Source: Micromonospora sicca (GTDB lineage Bacteria; Actinomycetota; Actinomycetes; Mycobacteriales; Micromonosporaceae). From it: a stretch of 64,000 nt of DNA. Location of the stretch: positions 1-64,000 of the forward strand of contig NZ_QGKS01000253.1 of NCBI RefSeq assembly GCF_003172935.1, read 5' to 3'. The position numbers were made by a program, and so were the translations under genes. This document shows positions 42,312-51,531 of the stretch, piece after piece; within the stretch, counting starts at the first letter, position 1, and each line of letters begins with the position of its first letter. The notes beneath the pieces were generated by a model. It was not told the origin of the DNA and did no database searches. It worked only from the letters and a program-made list of their open reading frames with translations.

Positions 42312-42616
42312 CCCGGCATCGGCGGACTTCCGTCCCGTCCACGCCGCTCAACAACCCGCCGCGGAAAGCGCCATGATCTTGACGAAGCAGCGCCGACAGC
42401 AACCTGAGAAACCGACATGATGGCGCTGCCAAGTACACCCCACCCGCGACATCGGGTGTGAGAACCTACACGAGCCACCGGACACCGCTGACGCTTCCGC
42501 CGTAGTCAGGTGACGGTAGCGCCGACGTGGGTCTCGGCGCACACCGTTCGTGTGCGGTGCGCTCCTCCGCCCGAAGCGGGACCGCCGGGACGTACCCGAC
42601 GGCCCCGACGGTCAAC

Positions 42617-44218
42617 TCAGTGGACGACGACGGGCGTCTTCCCCTGCTCCCCCGGCTGGTCGTCGAGCAGGTGCGACCGCTCACGCCGGCGGGGCAGGAA
42701 CGCGGCCGGGATGAACGTCAGCAGCACCAGCGCGAACGCCACCCAGAACGTCGTGCCGAAGGAGCTGGCGGCGAAGTCGAGCCCGCGCTCGATGAGCGAC
42801 GGGTCGACCGGGAACTGCTGGGTCAGTTCCGGCCGCTGCTGGGCGGCGATGGCCAGCCCAGCCTCGGTAATCGGCTTGCCGCTCGGGTCGGTCACACCGG
42901 GGATCGGCTGGGAGCCGTTCAGCTCGTTGGTGAGGATCACCGACATCACCGCGGCGCCGACGGAGCCGCCGATCTGCTGGAGGATGTTCACCAGCGTGGA
43001 GCCGCGGGCGACCTCCTGCGCGTGCAGGGTCTTCAGCGCGGACGTCATGATCGGCATCATCGTGCCGCCCATGCCCAGACCCATCACGAACAGCGAGCCG
43101 CAGAGCAGCACGTACGAGGTGTTCGGGTCGACCTGGGTGAAGGCGAAGAACCCGAGGACGATGAGCGCCAGCGCGAACGGCACCGTACGGCCGATGGGCA
43201 CCCGGTCGGCCAGCGTCCCGGCGATCGGCATGGTGATCATCGCGCCGATGCCCTGTGGCGCCATCAGCAGGCCGGCGGCCAGCGTCGACTCGCCGCGCAC
43301 CTGCAGGAAGTAGCTCGGGAACAGCAGGCCGGCCCCCATGAACGCGATGATGAAGACGAACATGGTCACCGCCGCGATGGTCAGGCTGCGGTTGCGGAAC
43401 AACCGCAGGTCGAGCAGCGGGTGCCGCGGCTTGAAGGAGTAGAGGACGAACGCCACCACCAGCGCGGCGCCGATCAGCATGGGGACCCACACCTCGGTAT
43501 CGGCGAACGTGCCGGCCTCGGGCAGCGAGGAGACGCCGTAGAGGAACAGGGCGAGCCCCGGCGAAAGCATCAGCATGCCGAGGAAGTCGAACGACTCCGA
43601 CGGCTGGGGGCTGTCCTTCGGCAGGGCCAGCTGCGCGTAGATCAGCGCGATGGCGCCGATCGGCAGGTTGATCAGGAAGATCCAGTGCCAGCTCGCCACG
43701 TCGATCAGCCAGCCGCCGAGGATCGGGCCGCCGATCGGGCCGAGCAGCATCGGGATGCCGAGGACGGCCATCAACCGGCCGATCCGGTGCGGCCCCGCCG
43801 CCCGGGTCATGATCGTCATGCCGATCGGCATGAGCATGCCGCCGCCGAGGCCCTGCAGCACGCGGTACGCGATCAACTCCCCGATGGTGTCGGCGGTGGC
43901 GCACAGCACGGACCCGATCGTGAACAGCGCCAGGGCGACCATGTAGAGGCGTTTGGTGCCGAACCGGTCGGCGGCCCACCCGCTGAGCGGGATCACCGTG
44001 GCCAGCGCGAGCGTGTAGCCGGTCATCGTCCATGCGACGCGGGCGTAGGACGCGTCGAACTCGCTCTGGAACGTCGGCAGCGCGACGCTGACCACCGTCA
44101 CGTCGAGGATCGACATGATCGCACCGAGCACGACGACGCCGGCCACCTTGAGAACCGCGGCGTCGAGCTTGTCCGATGTCGGGACAGGCTGCGGTGCCGC
44201 GACAGCTTGCTGTGTCAC
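42617..44218 (-). CDS. DHA2-family (14-TM) drug efflux MFS transporter
   Basis: 533 residues from a GTG with AGGAG 6 bp before it. Fourteen hydrophobic segments are predicted. Motif A (GWAADRFGTKRLYMVAL), motif C (GPIGGPILGGWLID) and the D1 signature LDVTVVSVALP mark the EmrB/QacA/DHA2 group of proton-coupled multidrug exporters. The C-terminus is short and basic then acidic. No regulator is adjacent, so the substrate is unknown. Transcription is probably monocistronic. Confidence 0.93.
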   Translation of the reverse strand: MTQQAVAAPQPVPTSDKLDAAVLKVAGVVVLGAIMSILDVTVVSVALPTFQSEFDASYARVAWTMTGYTLALATVIPLSGWAADRFGTKRLYMVALALFTIGSVLCATADTIGELIAYRVLQGLGGGMLMPIGMTIMTRAAGPHRIGRLMAVLGIPMLLGPIGGPILGGWLIDVASWHWIFLINLPIGAIALIYAQLALPKDSPQPSESFDFLGMLMLSPGLALFLYGVSSLPEAGTFADTEVWVPMLIGAALVVAFVLYSFKPRHPLLDLRLFRNRSLTIAAVTMFVFIIAFMGAGLLFPSYFLQVRGESTLAAGLLMAPQGIGAMITMPIAGTLADRVPIGRTVPFALALIVLGFFAFTQVDPNTSYVLLCGSLFVMGLGMGGTMMPIMTSALKTLHAQEVARGSTLVNILQQIGGSVGAAVMSVILTNELNGSQPIPGVTDPSGKPITEAGLAIAAQQRPELTQQFPVDPSLIERGLDFAASSFGTTFWVAFALVLLTFIPAAFLPRRRERSHLLDDQPGEQGKTPVVVH

Positions 44219-44597
44219 GAAGTCTCCTGAAGTCGGATCTGACCGAACGGGTGAGCGGTGGTGGCGGCGCGGCGCCGGCCGATGGGCAGGCGCGACGTGC
44301 GGAGAAGTGACGCTCGCAGGCAGATTAGCCGCCGCCACCGACACTCCGCCCTTGGATTAGCTCCCAGCGCCTCGACTTGTGAGGACGATTACGGCCTGGT
44401 GGCTACCGGCAATCCTCTGGCCACCTGACGTCCGCTGTTGTTCTCGGCACAGCGCCGTCCGGGGCTCCACGGCGGCTGAGCCCGCCCGTGGCCGCCGCAC
44501 CGCCGCGAGAATGCCGGAAGCGGGCACTGACCTGCAGGAGCGGGCACTAGCGTGGGCGTTGGCGAGGAGGTACGGCACCTCCGCCCGGTTGCCGGCC
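44219..44597. other. Intergenic region without a clear gene
   Basis: This is the shared upstream area of the MFS gene (minus) and the NTPase locus (plus). No frame has credible codon bias, no tRNA, repeat or insertion sequence is recognisable, and it presumably holds both promoters. Confidence 0.4.
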
Positions 44598-44759
44598 ATG
44601 TCGATCATGGGGGTGTCCATGCGCGGGCCGAGACGTGGTCCGGTCTGGGCGGCCCAGCTGTGGTTACGCCAGCGCCGGCGCAGGTGGCGGACCCGACGGG
44701 AACGCCAGGCCGAGCGAAGCCGCCGCCGGCGGACGGACGAGCGGCCTGACCTCGGATGA
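44598..44759 (+). CDS. Short basic peptide coupled to the NTPase gene (doubtful)
   Basis: 53 residues, strongly Arg-rich, with a central WLRQRRRRWRTRRERQAERS. Its TGA overlaps the ATG of the large NTPase gene (ATGA), the usual sign of translational coupling, and third positions are mostly G/C. A convincing ribosome-binding site is missing. It might be a real small partner protein, or a frame open by base composition. Confidence 0.3.
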   Translation: MSIMGVSMRGPRRGPVWAAQLWLRQRRRRWRTRRERQAERSRRRRTDERPDLG

Positions 44760-47700
44760 GCTGGCGGCATCACCGCGGGCTGCGCTGGGCGATCGTCGGC
44801 ACCGCCGGGGTGCTCGTGGTGTGGACCGTCTTCTCCCTGGTCCTGACGGTCCTCAACACCGAGCCCGCTGTCCTGCCGATGTCGAAGTGGTGCGCGGGGC
44901 AACCGCCCCGGTCGTACTACTGCGGGCAGGTGGAAGGCTTCGTCAAGGGCCCGCTGATCCTGGCCTTGGGGCTCGCGGTCTTCCTGTTCTGGCGGTACGT
45001 GCCGGTCCGTCGCTGGTACGACCGCAACGCCGTGCGCAACCTCCGGATGGTGCTACCCACCGCCGAACGCGACACCAGCGCCAGCTACGTCGTCGGCCGG
45101 GACGAACTGTGCGAACTGATGATCCAGCGGCTCCGGAACGAGCCCACAAGGCGCCCGCTGCTGCTGGTGGGCGGCATCGGCACCGGCAAGACCGCCACGC
45201 TGGTCCGGCTCGCGGAGATGCTGATGGCCACCGACGTGGTACCGATCGGGATCGACCTGCGCACCGTCACGGACCCGGAGAAGCTGAACTTCCACCAGCT
45301 CGCCCTCGACCAGTTCACCCGCACCATCGACACCCAGTTGCACTCCGCCGGCGAGGCCGACAAGGTGTGGCGGCGGCTCTGGCTGGAAAACCGCATCGTG
45401 GTGCTCGCCGACGGCCTGGAGGAGGTTCTCGCCGACTCCGCCCAGCCCGCCGACCGGGACAGCGTGCTCCGCGAGGCCGTCCGGGGCGCGGTCCGCGAGC
45501 GGCTCCCCCTGGTGGTCGCGTCGCGGCCGGACGATCCGCTGCGCGGGCTGGACGCCCTGCTGCTGCAACTGGAGCCGCTCTCCCAGGGGGCCGCGTTGGA
45601 GTACGTGCAGGCCCGCAGCCGCCGCACGGACGCCGGTCACCAGTGGGACCGGATCACCGGGCTGGTCACCGCCGCCGACGTCGCCGACTCACCGTTCTAC
45701 CTGCGGGTCATCAGCCAGCTCCACGAGGTGGACCGCCTGGACCGGGTCGCGCCGACGGACCGGGGCAGATCCGCGCTGCGCTGGTGTCTGCTGGAGGAGT
45801 GGTGGGCCGCCATCGTCGCCGGGGACCTCTACGAGGACTACGGCATGCCGCAGACCGAGCGGTCCGACGCGATCGAGGTACTTTCCGCGCTCGCCTGCAT
45901 CGGACTGCGCGACAACCGGCTGTCGGTGCGTACCAGCGAACTCACCGGCGCCGACGGCAGCGGGGACGCGGGCCGCCAGTGGATCCTGGCCGAACTGCGG
46001 GCCCGGCTGCACAAGCTCAGCGCCGACAACCCGCAGGACCTCGGACTCGCCGAGACCACCGGGGACGCGCTGAACATCGTGGTGAAGCGGCAGGACGGGG
46101 TCCGCTTCCAGCATGGGGTGATCCAGGCGTACCTCGGCTCCCGCTACCTCGCCGCCGCCCTGCGCGACGGCGACTTCCTGGAGCGGGCCTTCACCCGCAA
46201 CCACGGCCCCGGCCGGGAGCTGCTCTCCGCCCTCACCCTCTACACCCGCAGCGCGGGCGCGTTCGAACGGCTGGACGGGCGACGGAAGCCACCGTCGCCG
46301 CACGGAAGTCTGCTCCGCCTCCGTGAGACAGTCCGGCAGGCGGTGGGACGGTCCGCGGGCGCCTGGGACGCCAAGGCCACCCGGAGCCGGTCGACCGCTC
46401 TCGTACGCCGACTCTGTGACGCGGCGACCCGCACGCCCAACCGCACCCGCGCCCTGGAGATGTTCGCGGTCGCGCTGGAGATGGACGCCGCCACCGGACA
46501 CACGAGTCACCGGAAACTGGCCGACGCCATCCGCGAGGCCTGGCCGCAGTACCAGGGCGACGGCTCGGTCACCGACCGCCCCCTCGAGGACGCCAAGATC
46601 GCCCTTGTGCACCGGTACGGCGACGCCGCGCGGCAGCTGCGGGACCGACCCCCGGAACCCACCGGGCTGCGGGGACAGCAACCCACGCCGCAGTACCGGC
46701 AGCTGTTCCAGATGATGGCGGACGAGTCGTCGTACCTGCCCCGACTAACCGCGGCCCGCCAGATCGCCAGCGGCGGCAACGCGGCCGTCCGCGCGCTGCG
46801 CGACCTGCTCGACCAGCCGCCGCAGGCGGCCAACACGCAGGGCCGGGAGCGCCTGGAGGAGCTGCGGACCTGGATCGCGCCGTCGCTCTTCCTCTTCGCC
46901 GACGCCGCACCCGCCCCCGGCGAACCGGACTGGCAGGGCGTGGCCCGGGAGACCCTGCGGCGCTGGGTCGACCGCCTGGCCACCGACTTCCGCGAGGGGG
47001 CCCGCGTCTACGAACTCACCCTGGCGCAGGGGTTCCGGCTGGCGGCCAACTGCCGGACGTACCCGGCGCACCGCAGCGTGCTGATCGAGGAAGCCGAGAA
47101 GGCGCTGCGACATTCCCGGTTCTGGTACTCCCACCTGGTGCTCGTCCAGGCGCTCACCCTGCTCGCCCTGCCCCAGGATCCCGGCGAGACGCTGCGCGAG
47201 CGGGGCCACGGTTCGGACCCGCGCGGGCTCGTCGGCTTCTGGACCTCCATCGCCGGGGGCGGAAACCGCGCCCCGCAACCCGGCAGCGGCACGGCCCACC
47301 CGCTCGTCCTCGAGGTCGCGGAGCTGTGCGTGGAGGCGCTCATCGACCGCCATCCCGAGCGGCACTGCTGGCTGGACGAGCGGGAGATCGTCGGGCGGAT
47401 CGGGTCCGTCAGCCCCCAGCCGGGCATCCGCCGGCTCCAGAAATCCTGGCTGCCGCCCTCGCACGGCTGGGCCGTCCTGGAACCGCAGGCCCAACGGCTG
47501 CTGGCCGACGTGATGCTGCTGCTCAACCTCGCCGACCGGGGACGGGACAACGACCAGCGGGCGCGGCGGCTCAGCCGGGCCAGCCGGGCTGAGCTGCCGC
47601 CGTGCCTCACCATCGACCGCAGCGCCATGCGGGTCACCCTGAGCCGCCGCCAGGCCCACGACGTGCAACCGGGGGCCACCTGCATCGACGACTGCCCGTT

Positions 47701-47899
47701 CCGGCTGTGCCCGCTGCCGCCGAAGGGGGACGAGTTGCCGTACCAGATGGACGAGGCGTTCTGCGCCCACCAGGTCGATCTCGTCGGGCGGTGGCTGCGG
47801 TCGCCGGGGCGGGCGGACTGGCAGGCGGTCAATCGGGAGGACCTGCGGACGTTCTGGCGGGAGATGTCCGAGCGGATGGCCCCCGCCTGGCGGAAGTGA
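44756..47899 (+). CDS. Membrane-anchored NACHT-like (STAND) NTPase
   Basis: 1,047 residues. Two N-terminal membrane helices (about 10-33 and 64-82) hold the protein in the membrane with the rest in the cytoplasm. The nucleotide-binding domain starts at about 110 (YVVGRDELCELM), with Walker A GGIGTGKTA at 139-147, Walker B IVVLADGLEE at 214-223 and the sensor VVASRPDD near 252. A winged-helix-like region follows, then about 600 residues of helical, repeat-like sequence. A Cys-rich C-terminal finger (CIDDCPFRLCPLPPKG and FCAHQ) completes it. The layout is that of NACHT/STAND switch ATPases, many of which sense invaders. Defence or signalling is an inference; no effector domain is recognised. 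Confidence 0.72.
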   Translation: MSWRHHRGLRWAIVGTAGVLVVWTVFSLVLTVLNTEPAVLPMSKWCAGQPPRSYYCGQVEGFVKGPLILALGLAVFLFWRYVPVRRWYDRNAVRNLRMVLPTAERDTSASYVVGRDELCELMIQRLRNEPTRRPLLLVGGIGTGKTATLVRLAEMLMATDVVPIGIDLRTVTDPEKLNFHQLALDQFTRTIDTQLHSAGEADKVWRRLWLENRIVVLADGLEEVLADSAQPADRDSVLREAVRGAVRERLPLVVASRPDDPLRGLDALLLQLEPLSQGAALEYVQARSRRTDAGHQWDRITGLVTAADVADSPFYLRVISQLHEVDRLDRVAPTDRGRSALRWCLLEEWWAAIVAGDLYEDYGMPQTERSDAIEVLSALACIGLRDNRLSVRTSELTGADGSGDAGRQWILAELRARLHKLSADNPQDLGLAETTGDALNIVVKRQDGVRFQHGVIQAYLGSRYLAAALRDGDFLERAFTRNHGPGRELLSALTLYTRSAGAFERLDGRRKPPSPHGSLLRLRETVRQAVGRSAGAWDAKATRSRSTALVRRLCDAATRTPNRTRALEMFAVALEMDAATGHTSHRKLADAIREAWPQYQGDGSVTDRPLEDAKIALVHRYGDAARQLRDRPPEPTGLRGQQPTPQYRQLFQMMADESSYLPRLTAARQIASGGNAAVRALRDLLDQPPQAANTQGRERLEELRTWIAPSLFLFADAAPAPGEPDWQGVARETLRRWVDRLATDFREGARVYELTLAQGFRLAANCRTYPAHRSVLIEEAEKALRHSRFWYSHLVLVQALTLLALPQDPGETLRERGHGSDPRGLVGFWTSIAGGGNRAPQPGSGTAHPLVLEVAELCVEALIDRHPERHCWLDEREIVGRIGSVSPQPGIRRLQKSWLPPSHGWAVLEPQAQRLLADVMLLLNLADRGRDNDQRARRLSRASRAELPPCLTIDRSAMRVTLSRRQAHDVQPGATCIDDCPFRLCPLPPKGDELPYQMDEAFCAHQVDLVGRWLRSPGRADWQAVNREDLRTFWREMSERMAPAWRK

Positions 47900-47938
47900 C
47901 CTACTTGACGCCGTAGACCACCTAGAGTCGGGCACGTT

Positions 47939-48517
47939 ATGACGGCACCGTGGCTGACGAGATCGGGGGCCGCCGGGCAGCCCGCAGAACGCCGATCGCT
48001 GACCCGGCTGACCGTGGTCAGCCTCGCGGGACACGTGGTATTCGAGCTGGGGGCCGGCGTCGGTATGCCGCTCGCCTCGGTGATCGGGCCTTACGGCGCT
48101 GCCGGTTTCTGGACCCTCGTCACCGGCGGTGTCCTGGCTGCGAGTGCTCGCGACGAGTCCGCTGACAAGATCCTAGCAGCGGCGAACGGCTTCGGGATCG
48201 CCGCGATATCGGCCCATCTGCTCGGCTGGCCAACTCGTCGCACCAGAACAGGTCTGCCCTGGTTGAGGGATTGCGAAGGGCTGGGCCTCGAGCTGATGCC
48301 CTTCTACAACCCGATCCTCTACTTCTCGGGAGCAACGGGGCTGCTCGCCCTCCTCCGGGAGAACCGCACCGCCCGCTTGTACCTCCCGCTGGCCATGCTC
48401 GGACTCGTGCCGGGACTCATCGCGTTCCAGCACTGGGAGCATCGGCGATTGCGCAGACAGGCGCAGACCCGCCCGGCGTGGTGGAATCGCCGGCTTCAGC
48501 GAATCGGGGCCTCCTGA
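47939..48517 (+). CDS. Multi-pass membrane protein of unknown function
   Basis: 192 residues with four to five hydrophobic segments (about 27-46, 48-68, 77-97, 125-140 and 146-164) and a basic C-terminal tail (HRRLRRQAQTRPAWWNRRL). It begins 40 bp after the large NTPase, on the same strand, and may be its partner in the membrane. No family was recognised. It ends 8 bp from the convergent, frameshifted ATPase copy. Confidence 0.6.
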   Translation: MTAPWLTRSGAAGQPAERRSLTRLTVVSLAGHVVFELGAGVGMPLASVIGPYGAAGFWTLVTGGVLAASARDESADKILAAANGFGIAAISAHLLGWPTRRTRTGLPWLRDCEGLGLELMPFYNPILYFSGATGLLALLRENRTARLYLPLAMLGLVPGLIAFQHWEHRRLRRQAQTRPAWWNRRLQRIGAS

Positions 48518-48524
48518 TCCACAG

Positions 48525-49855
48525 TCAGCAGGCGCGGTGCGAGGCGAGGTGGGCGACCATCGTCTGGTTGGCGGCCCAGCCGTCCGGGAACTTCACCGGC
48601 ACGTCGAGGTGCACGGGCTCGGTAGACGGGTGCGCGTCGAGCAGTTCGGCGATCCCCGCCCGCGCCACCTGGATGCACGCGTGGCGGTGTCGGGAGGTGA
48701 GGACGCAGAGCCGCCCCGACTCCAGGTGGAACGCGGTCGCGTCCCGCCGCCCCGGCAGCGGGTGCGGCACGATCGTCACGTCGTACTCGCGGCCCTGGAG
48801 CCGGTTGGCGGTGTCGACGGTGATGCCCGCGCCGGCCGCGCCGAGCCGGGCCCGGATCGCCGCCGCCTGGTCGCGGTGCGCCGCGCCGATGGCGATCCGG
48901 TCCGCCGTCACCGGCGCGGCGCCCGGCGCCTGCTCCGACACCGCGACGGCTCCCCGCCGCAGCACCCGCAGCGCCAGCTGCGCGCAGGCCGACGCCGCCT
49001 CCCCATCGGTACGCAGGGTGTGCCGGGCCGGCAGCTCGTGCAGCGCCCAACCGGTGGCGGCGGCGAGTTCGGCACAGCGTCGAGCGCGTCGCCCGGGGCG
49101 GGCTCGGTGAAGGTCAGCGCCCGGTTGGCGAGCCCGGTGCCGGCCCGGAACCCGGTGAACGGGTAGAAGGCCGCCGCCACGACCGGCGCCGCGGTGGCGG
49201 GCAGCCGCCACGACACCGGCAGCCGGTGAACCGGGAGCTCCGGGTTGTGCCGCCGCAGGGTGGCCACCGCCGACTGCATCGGGTCCCAGCTCAGGCCCGT
49301 CCAGCGCACGGTCTCGACCGCCGAGAAGGGATCGAGCTGGCCGGGGTCGCCCACGAACAGGGCCCGCTCGAACCTGGCGGCCACGCGCAGCAGGGCATCC
49401 GACCGCATCTGGTACGCCTCGTCGACGATCGCCCACGGCCAGGAGCCCTCGGGGACCGTGGCCCAATTGGCGGCCGTACCGATGGTGACCGCTGGCGCGC
49501 CGAGGTCGGCGACCTTGGCGGCGACCTTGACCGTCTCGTGGTCCTTGACCCGGTCGGAGGGCCGGTGGTCGGCGGCGGAGAGCCGGCCGATCCGCAGGTC
49601 GGGGGCCTTGCGGGCGAGGCGGTCGATGAGGTCGTCGACCTGCTCGTTGGTCTGCGCGATGATGATCAGCGGTTCGCCGGCGGCGGCCAGCTCGACGGCG
49701 GCGCGGACCACGAGGGTCGACTTGCCGGCTCCCGGCGGGGAGTCGACCACCACGCCGCGGTGGTCGCCGGAGCGCAGGTCGGCCAGGACGGCGGTGATGA
49801 CCCGCTCCGCCTCGACCGCGGGCGGCACCTGTAACCCCGCGAGCATCGACGCCAC
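48525..49855 (-). pseudogene. SF1-type AAA ATPase/helicase-like protein (copy 2, frameshifted)
   Basis: This is a close paralogue of 33232-34545; the first 61 residues from MLAGL differ at seven positions. Walker A, Walker B and GDPGQLDP motifs are all present. At about 49073 the frame is lost (PGDALDAV on one side, CAELAAATGWALHELP on the other), and one added base would restore it. The second half then runs through RLQGREYDVTIV and the shared C-terminus. With copy 1 it forms a 1.3-kb direct repeat about 15 kb apart. Confidence 0.82.
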
Positions 49856-49958
49856 CTCCCCGAACGTGCCTGTGGGACCCTACCTGGCCGCCCGCTCGGC
49901 CGTCCGGTCGCCGGGCCCGGCCTCGTTCGCGGTCTTCGCCGCGCCGACGGCTCGGTCG
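49856..49958. other. Upstream region of the second ATPase copy
   Basis: The promoter side of copy 2 and the tail of a degraded gene; no complete gene is visible in 49856-50260 other than the remnant annotated separately. Confidence 0.35.
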
Positions 49959-50160
49959 TCAGCGCGAACGCTGGTCGGTCGACGGCTGGGCCGCGAGCCG
50001 CAACGTACCGTCGGGGTCGATGACGTAGGTGCACGCTCGTCACGGTCGCGCGGATCTGCGGCCGCCAGGAAGGTGTCGAGATCGGCCGATGCTCGGATGG
50101 GCGCGCCCGCGGGAGCGTCGGCGACCGACGCCTGCACGTCGCCGGGCCGACGTACCGGTA
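49959..50160 (-). pseudogene. Remnant of a small unidentified gene
   Basis: Minus-strand sequence encodes ASADLDTFLAAADPRDRDERA and, after a one-base shift near 50030, CTYVIDPDGTLRLAAQPS ending at a TGA (49961-49959). The two parts read naturally as one 60-70-residue protein with a YVIDPDGTLRLA strand pair. I do not recognise it, and as it stands it is out of frame. Confidence 0.4.
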
Positions 50161-50260
50161 TCGACGCCCCGTCCTTACCACGGCACCGGCCCTACGCCCG
50201 TGCAGCCGCCGCAGTTGACGACTTCTCGGGGTCCTGTTGGTCCTGGCCGGACCCCTCCTG

Positions 50261-51175
50261 TCAGTGGTGGGTGCTGCGGGTGTTCAGCACGATGGCGGTG
50301 GTGATCAGCCCGGCGCCGACGACCCCGGTCGAGCTGAGGCGATCGCCGAGGAACAGCGTGGCCAGGAGTGTGGCGACGAGTGGTTCCAGGAGCGCGATCA
50401 GCGCTGCCGTACTGGCCGGGGTGGTGCGCAGGCCCCGGAAGTAGAGGGCGTACGCCATCGCGGTGGGTGCGATGCCCAGTAGGAGCAGCAGTCCCACGGC
50501 CGCCGGGGTCGGGACGAAATCCATGCCGGATGTCACCGTGGCCGCAGGGGCGAGCACGGCCGCGCCGATCGCGAAGCTCACGCCGGTCCCGGTGAGATCG
50601 TCGAGGCCGGCGACGGGCCGGGTGCCGATGAAGGTGATGGTGGCGAAGCCGGCTGCCGAGAGCAACGCGAGTCCGGCTCCGGTGAGCGCATCCTTGGTGG
50701 TGATACCGCCGGCCGGCGTACCGACGAGCAGGGCCAGACCGCTGACGGCTAGCGCCACCGTGGCGAGCATCGACGCGCCGACCCGCCGCCGTCTGGTGAT
50801 CCGTTCAGCGGACAGGACCAGGGCTGGTGAGGCGCCGATGGTGAGCAGGGTGGCGAGGCTGACGTTGGTCACTGACACCGCGGCGAAGAAGCAGGCCTGG
50901 AAAACAGCGGCGAGCAGTCCGTTCACGACCAGCCGGGCCCAGGCGTGCCGCCCGCGTGGCAGCGGCTGCCGGGTCAGACAGAGCCAGATCAAGACGAGTA
51001 TGCCGCCGGCGGCGAGCCGGTAGGCGGCCACAGCCAGCGGTGACAGCCCCGTTTCGTGGGCAAGGAGGCTGCCGGTGGGGCCACCGGTGCCCCACAGCAC
51101 GCCGGCGAGGACAAGCGACCACAGGCCGGTGACGGGGCGTCGGGCGGCAGCCACCGGTTGTTCGGAGACAAGCAT
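50261..51175 (-). CDS. DMT-superfamily EamA/RhaT transporter
   Basis: 304 residues with ten predicted membrane helices in two EamA repeats (VLAGVLWGTGGPTG at the N-terminal repeat, GAGLALLSAAGFATITFIG at the second). It ends in a TALIALLEPLVATLLATLFLGDRLS segment, the characteristic last-helix EPL motif of DMT exporters. AGGAGCG precedes the ATG. It probably exports amino acids or small metabolites; direction and substrate are not evident. It is divergent from the epimerase gene. Confidence 0.92.
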   Translation of the reverse strand: MLVSEQPVAAARRPVTGLWSLVLAGVLWGTGGPTGSLLAHETGLSPLAVAAYRLAAGGILVLIWLCLTRQPLPRGRHAWARLVVNGLLAAVFQACFFAAVSVTNVSLATLLTIGASPALVLSAERITRRRRVGASMLATVALAVSGLALLVGTPAGGITTKDALTGAGLALLSAAGFATITFIGTRPVAGLDDLTGTGVSFAIGAAVLAPAATVTSGMDFVPTPAAVGLLLLLGIAPTAMAYALYFRGLRTTPASTAALIALLEPLVATLLATLFLGDRLSSTGVVGAGLITTAIVLNTRSTHH

Positions 51176-51531
51176 GAGGAAATCGCTCCTGCGACGAGAG
51201 GAATGGGGGTCGCGGAAGCGGGGCGTACCGGACTCAGCGCTGCACGGACCGCGCGTCCAGCCGATACCGGCTGGACACGATGAGCAGAGGCGCCCCGCTC
51301 AGGAGCGCGGCGGGCTGATGATGTCGAAGGTCCGGGCCATGTTCCGATCCTATTCACGGCCGCCGGACGGCACGAACCCGTTTCGCGAGCCGACGCATTC
51401 TCAGGTCCCCGAACCGGTGCGACACTTCTACCGATGCCGCCGGCTGTGCGAGACGACACACCGCCGGGTCATCACACGTCCGACCAGTACCCCGTCCACA
51501 AGGGTGAGACCTGCAGGAAGGGACCGAAGCC
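51176..51531. other. Divergent promoter region
   Basis: 356 bp between the DMT exporter and the epimerase gene. I see no gene, tRNA or repeat. It should carry both promoters; AGGAAGGGA-type purine sequence directly before 51532 is the epimerase ribosome-binding site. Confidence 0.4.

Noticed and set aside
42681..44033. 450-residue frame in the exporter gene
   Set aside because: It is out of frame with a 14-helix MFS protein with motifs A and C.
44357..44902. 181-residue minus-strand frame between the exporter and the NTPase gene
   Set aside because: Its composition is Arg/Ser/Pro shadow-like and it overlaps the N-terminus of the NTPase, which has strong motif support.
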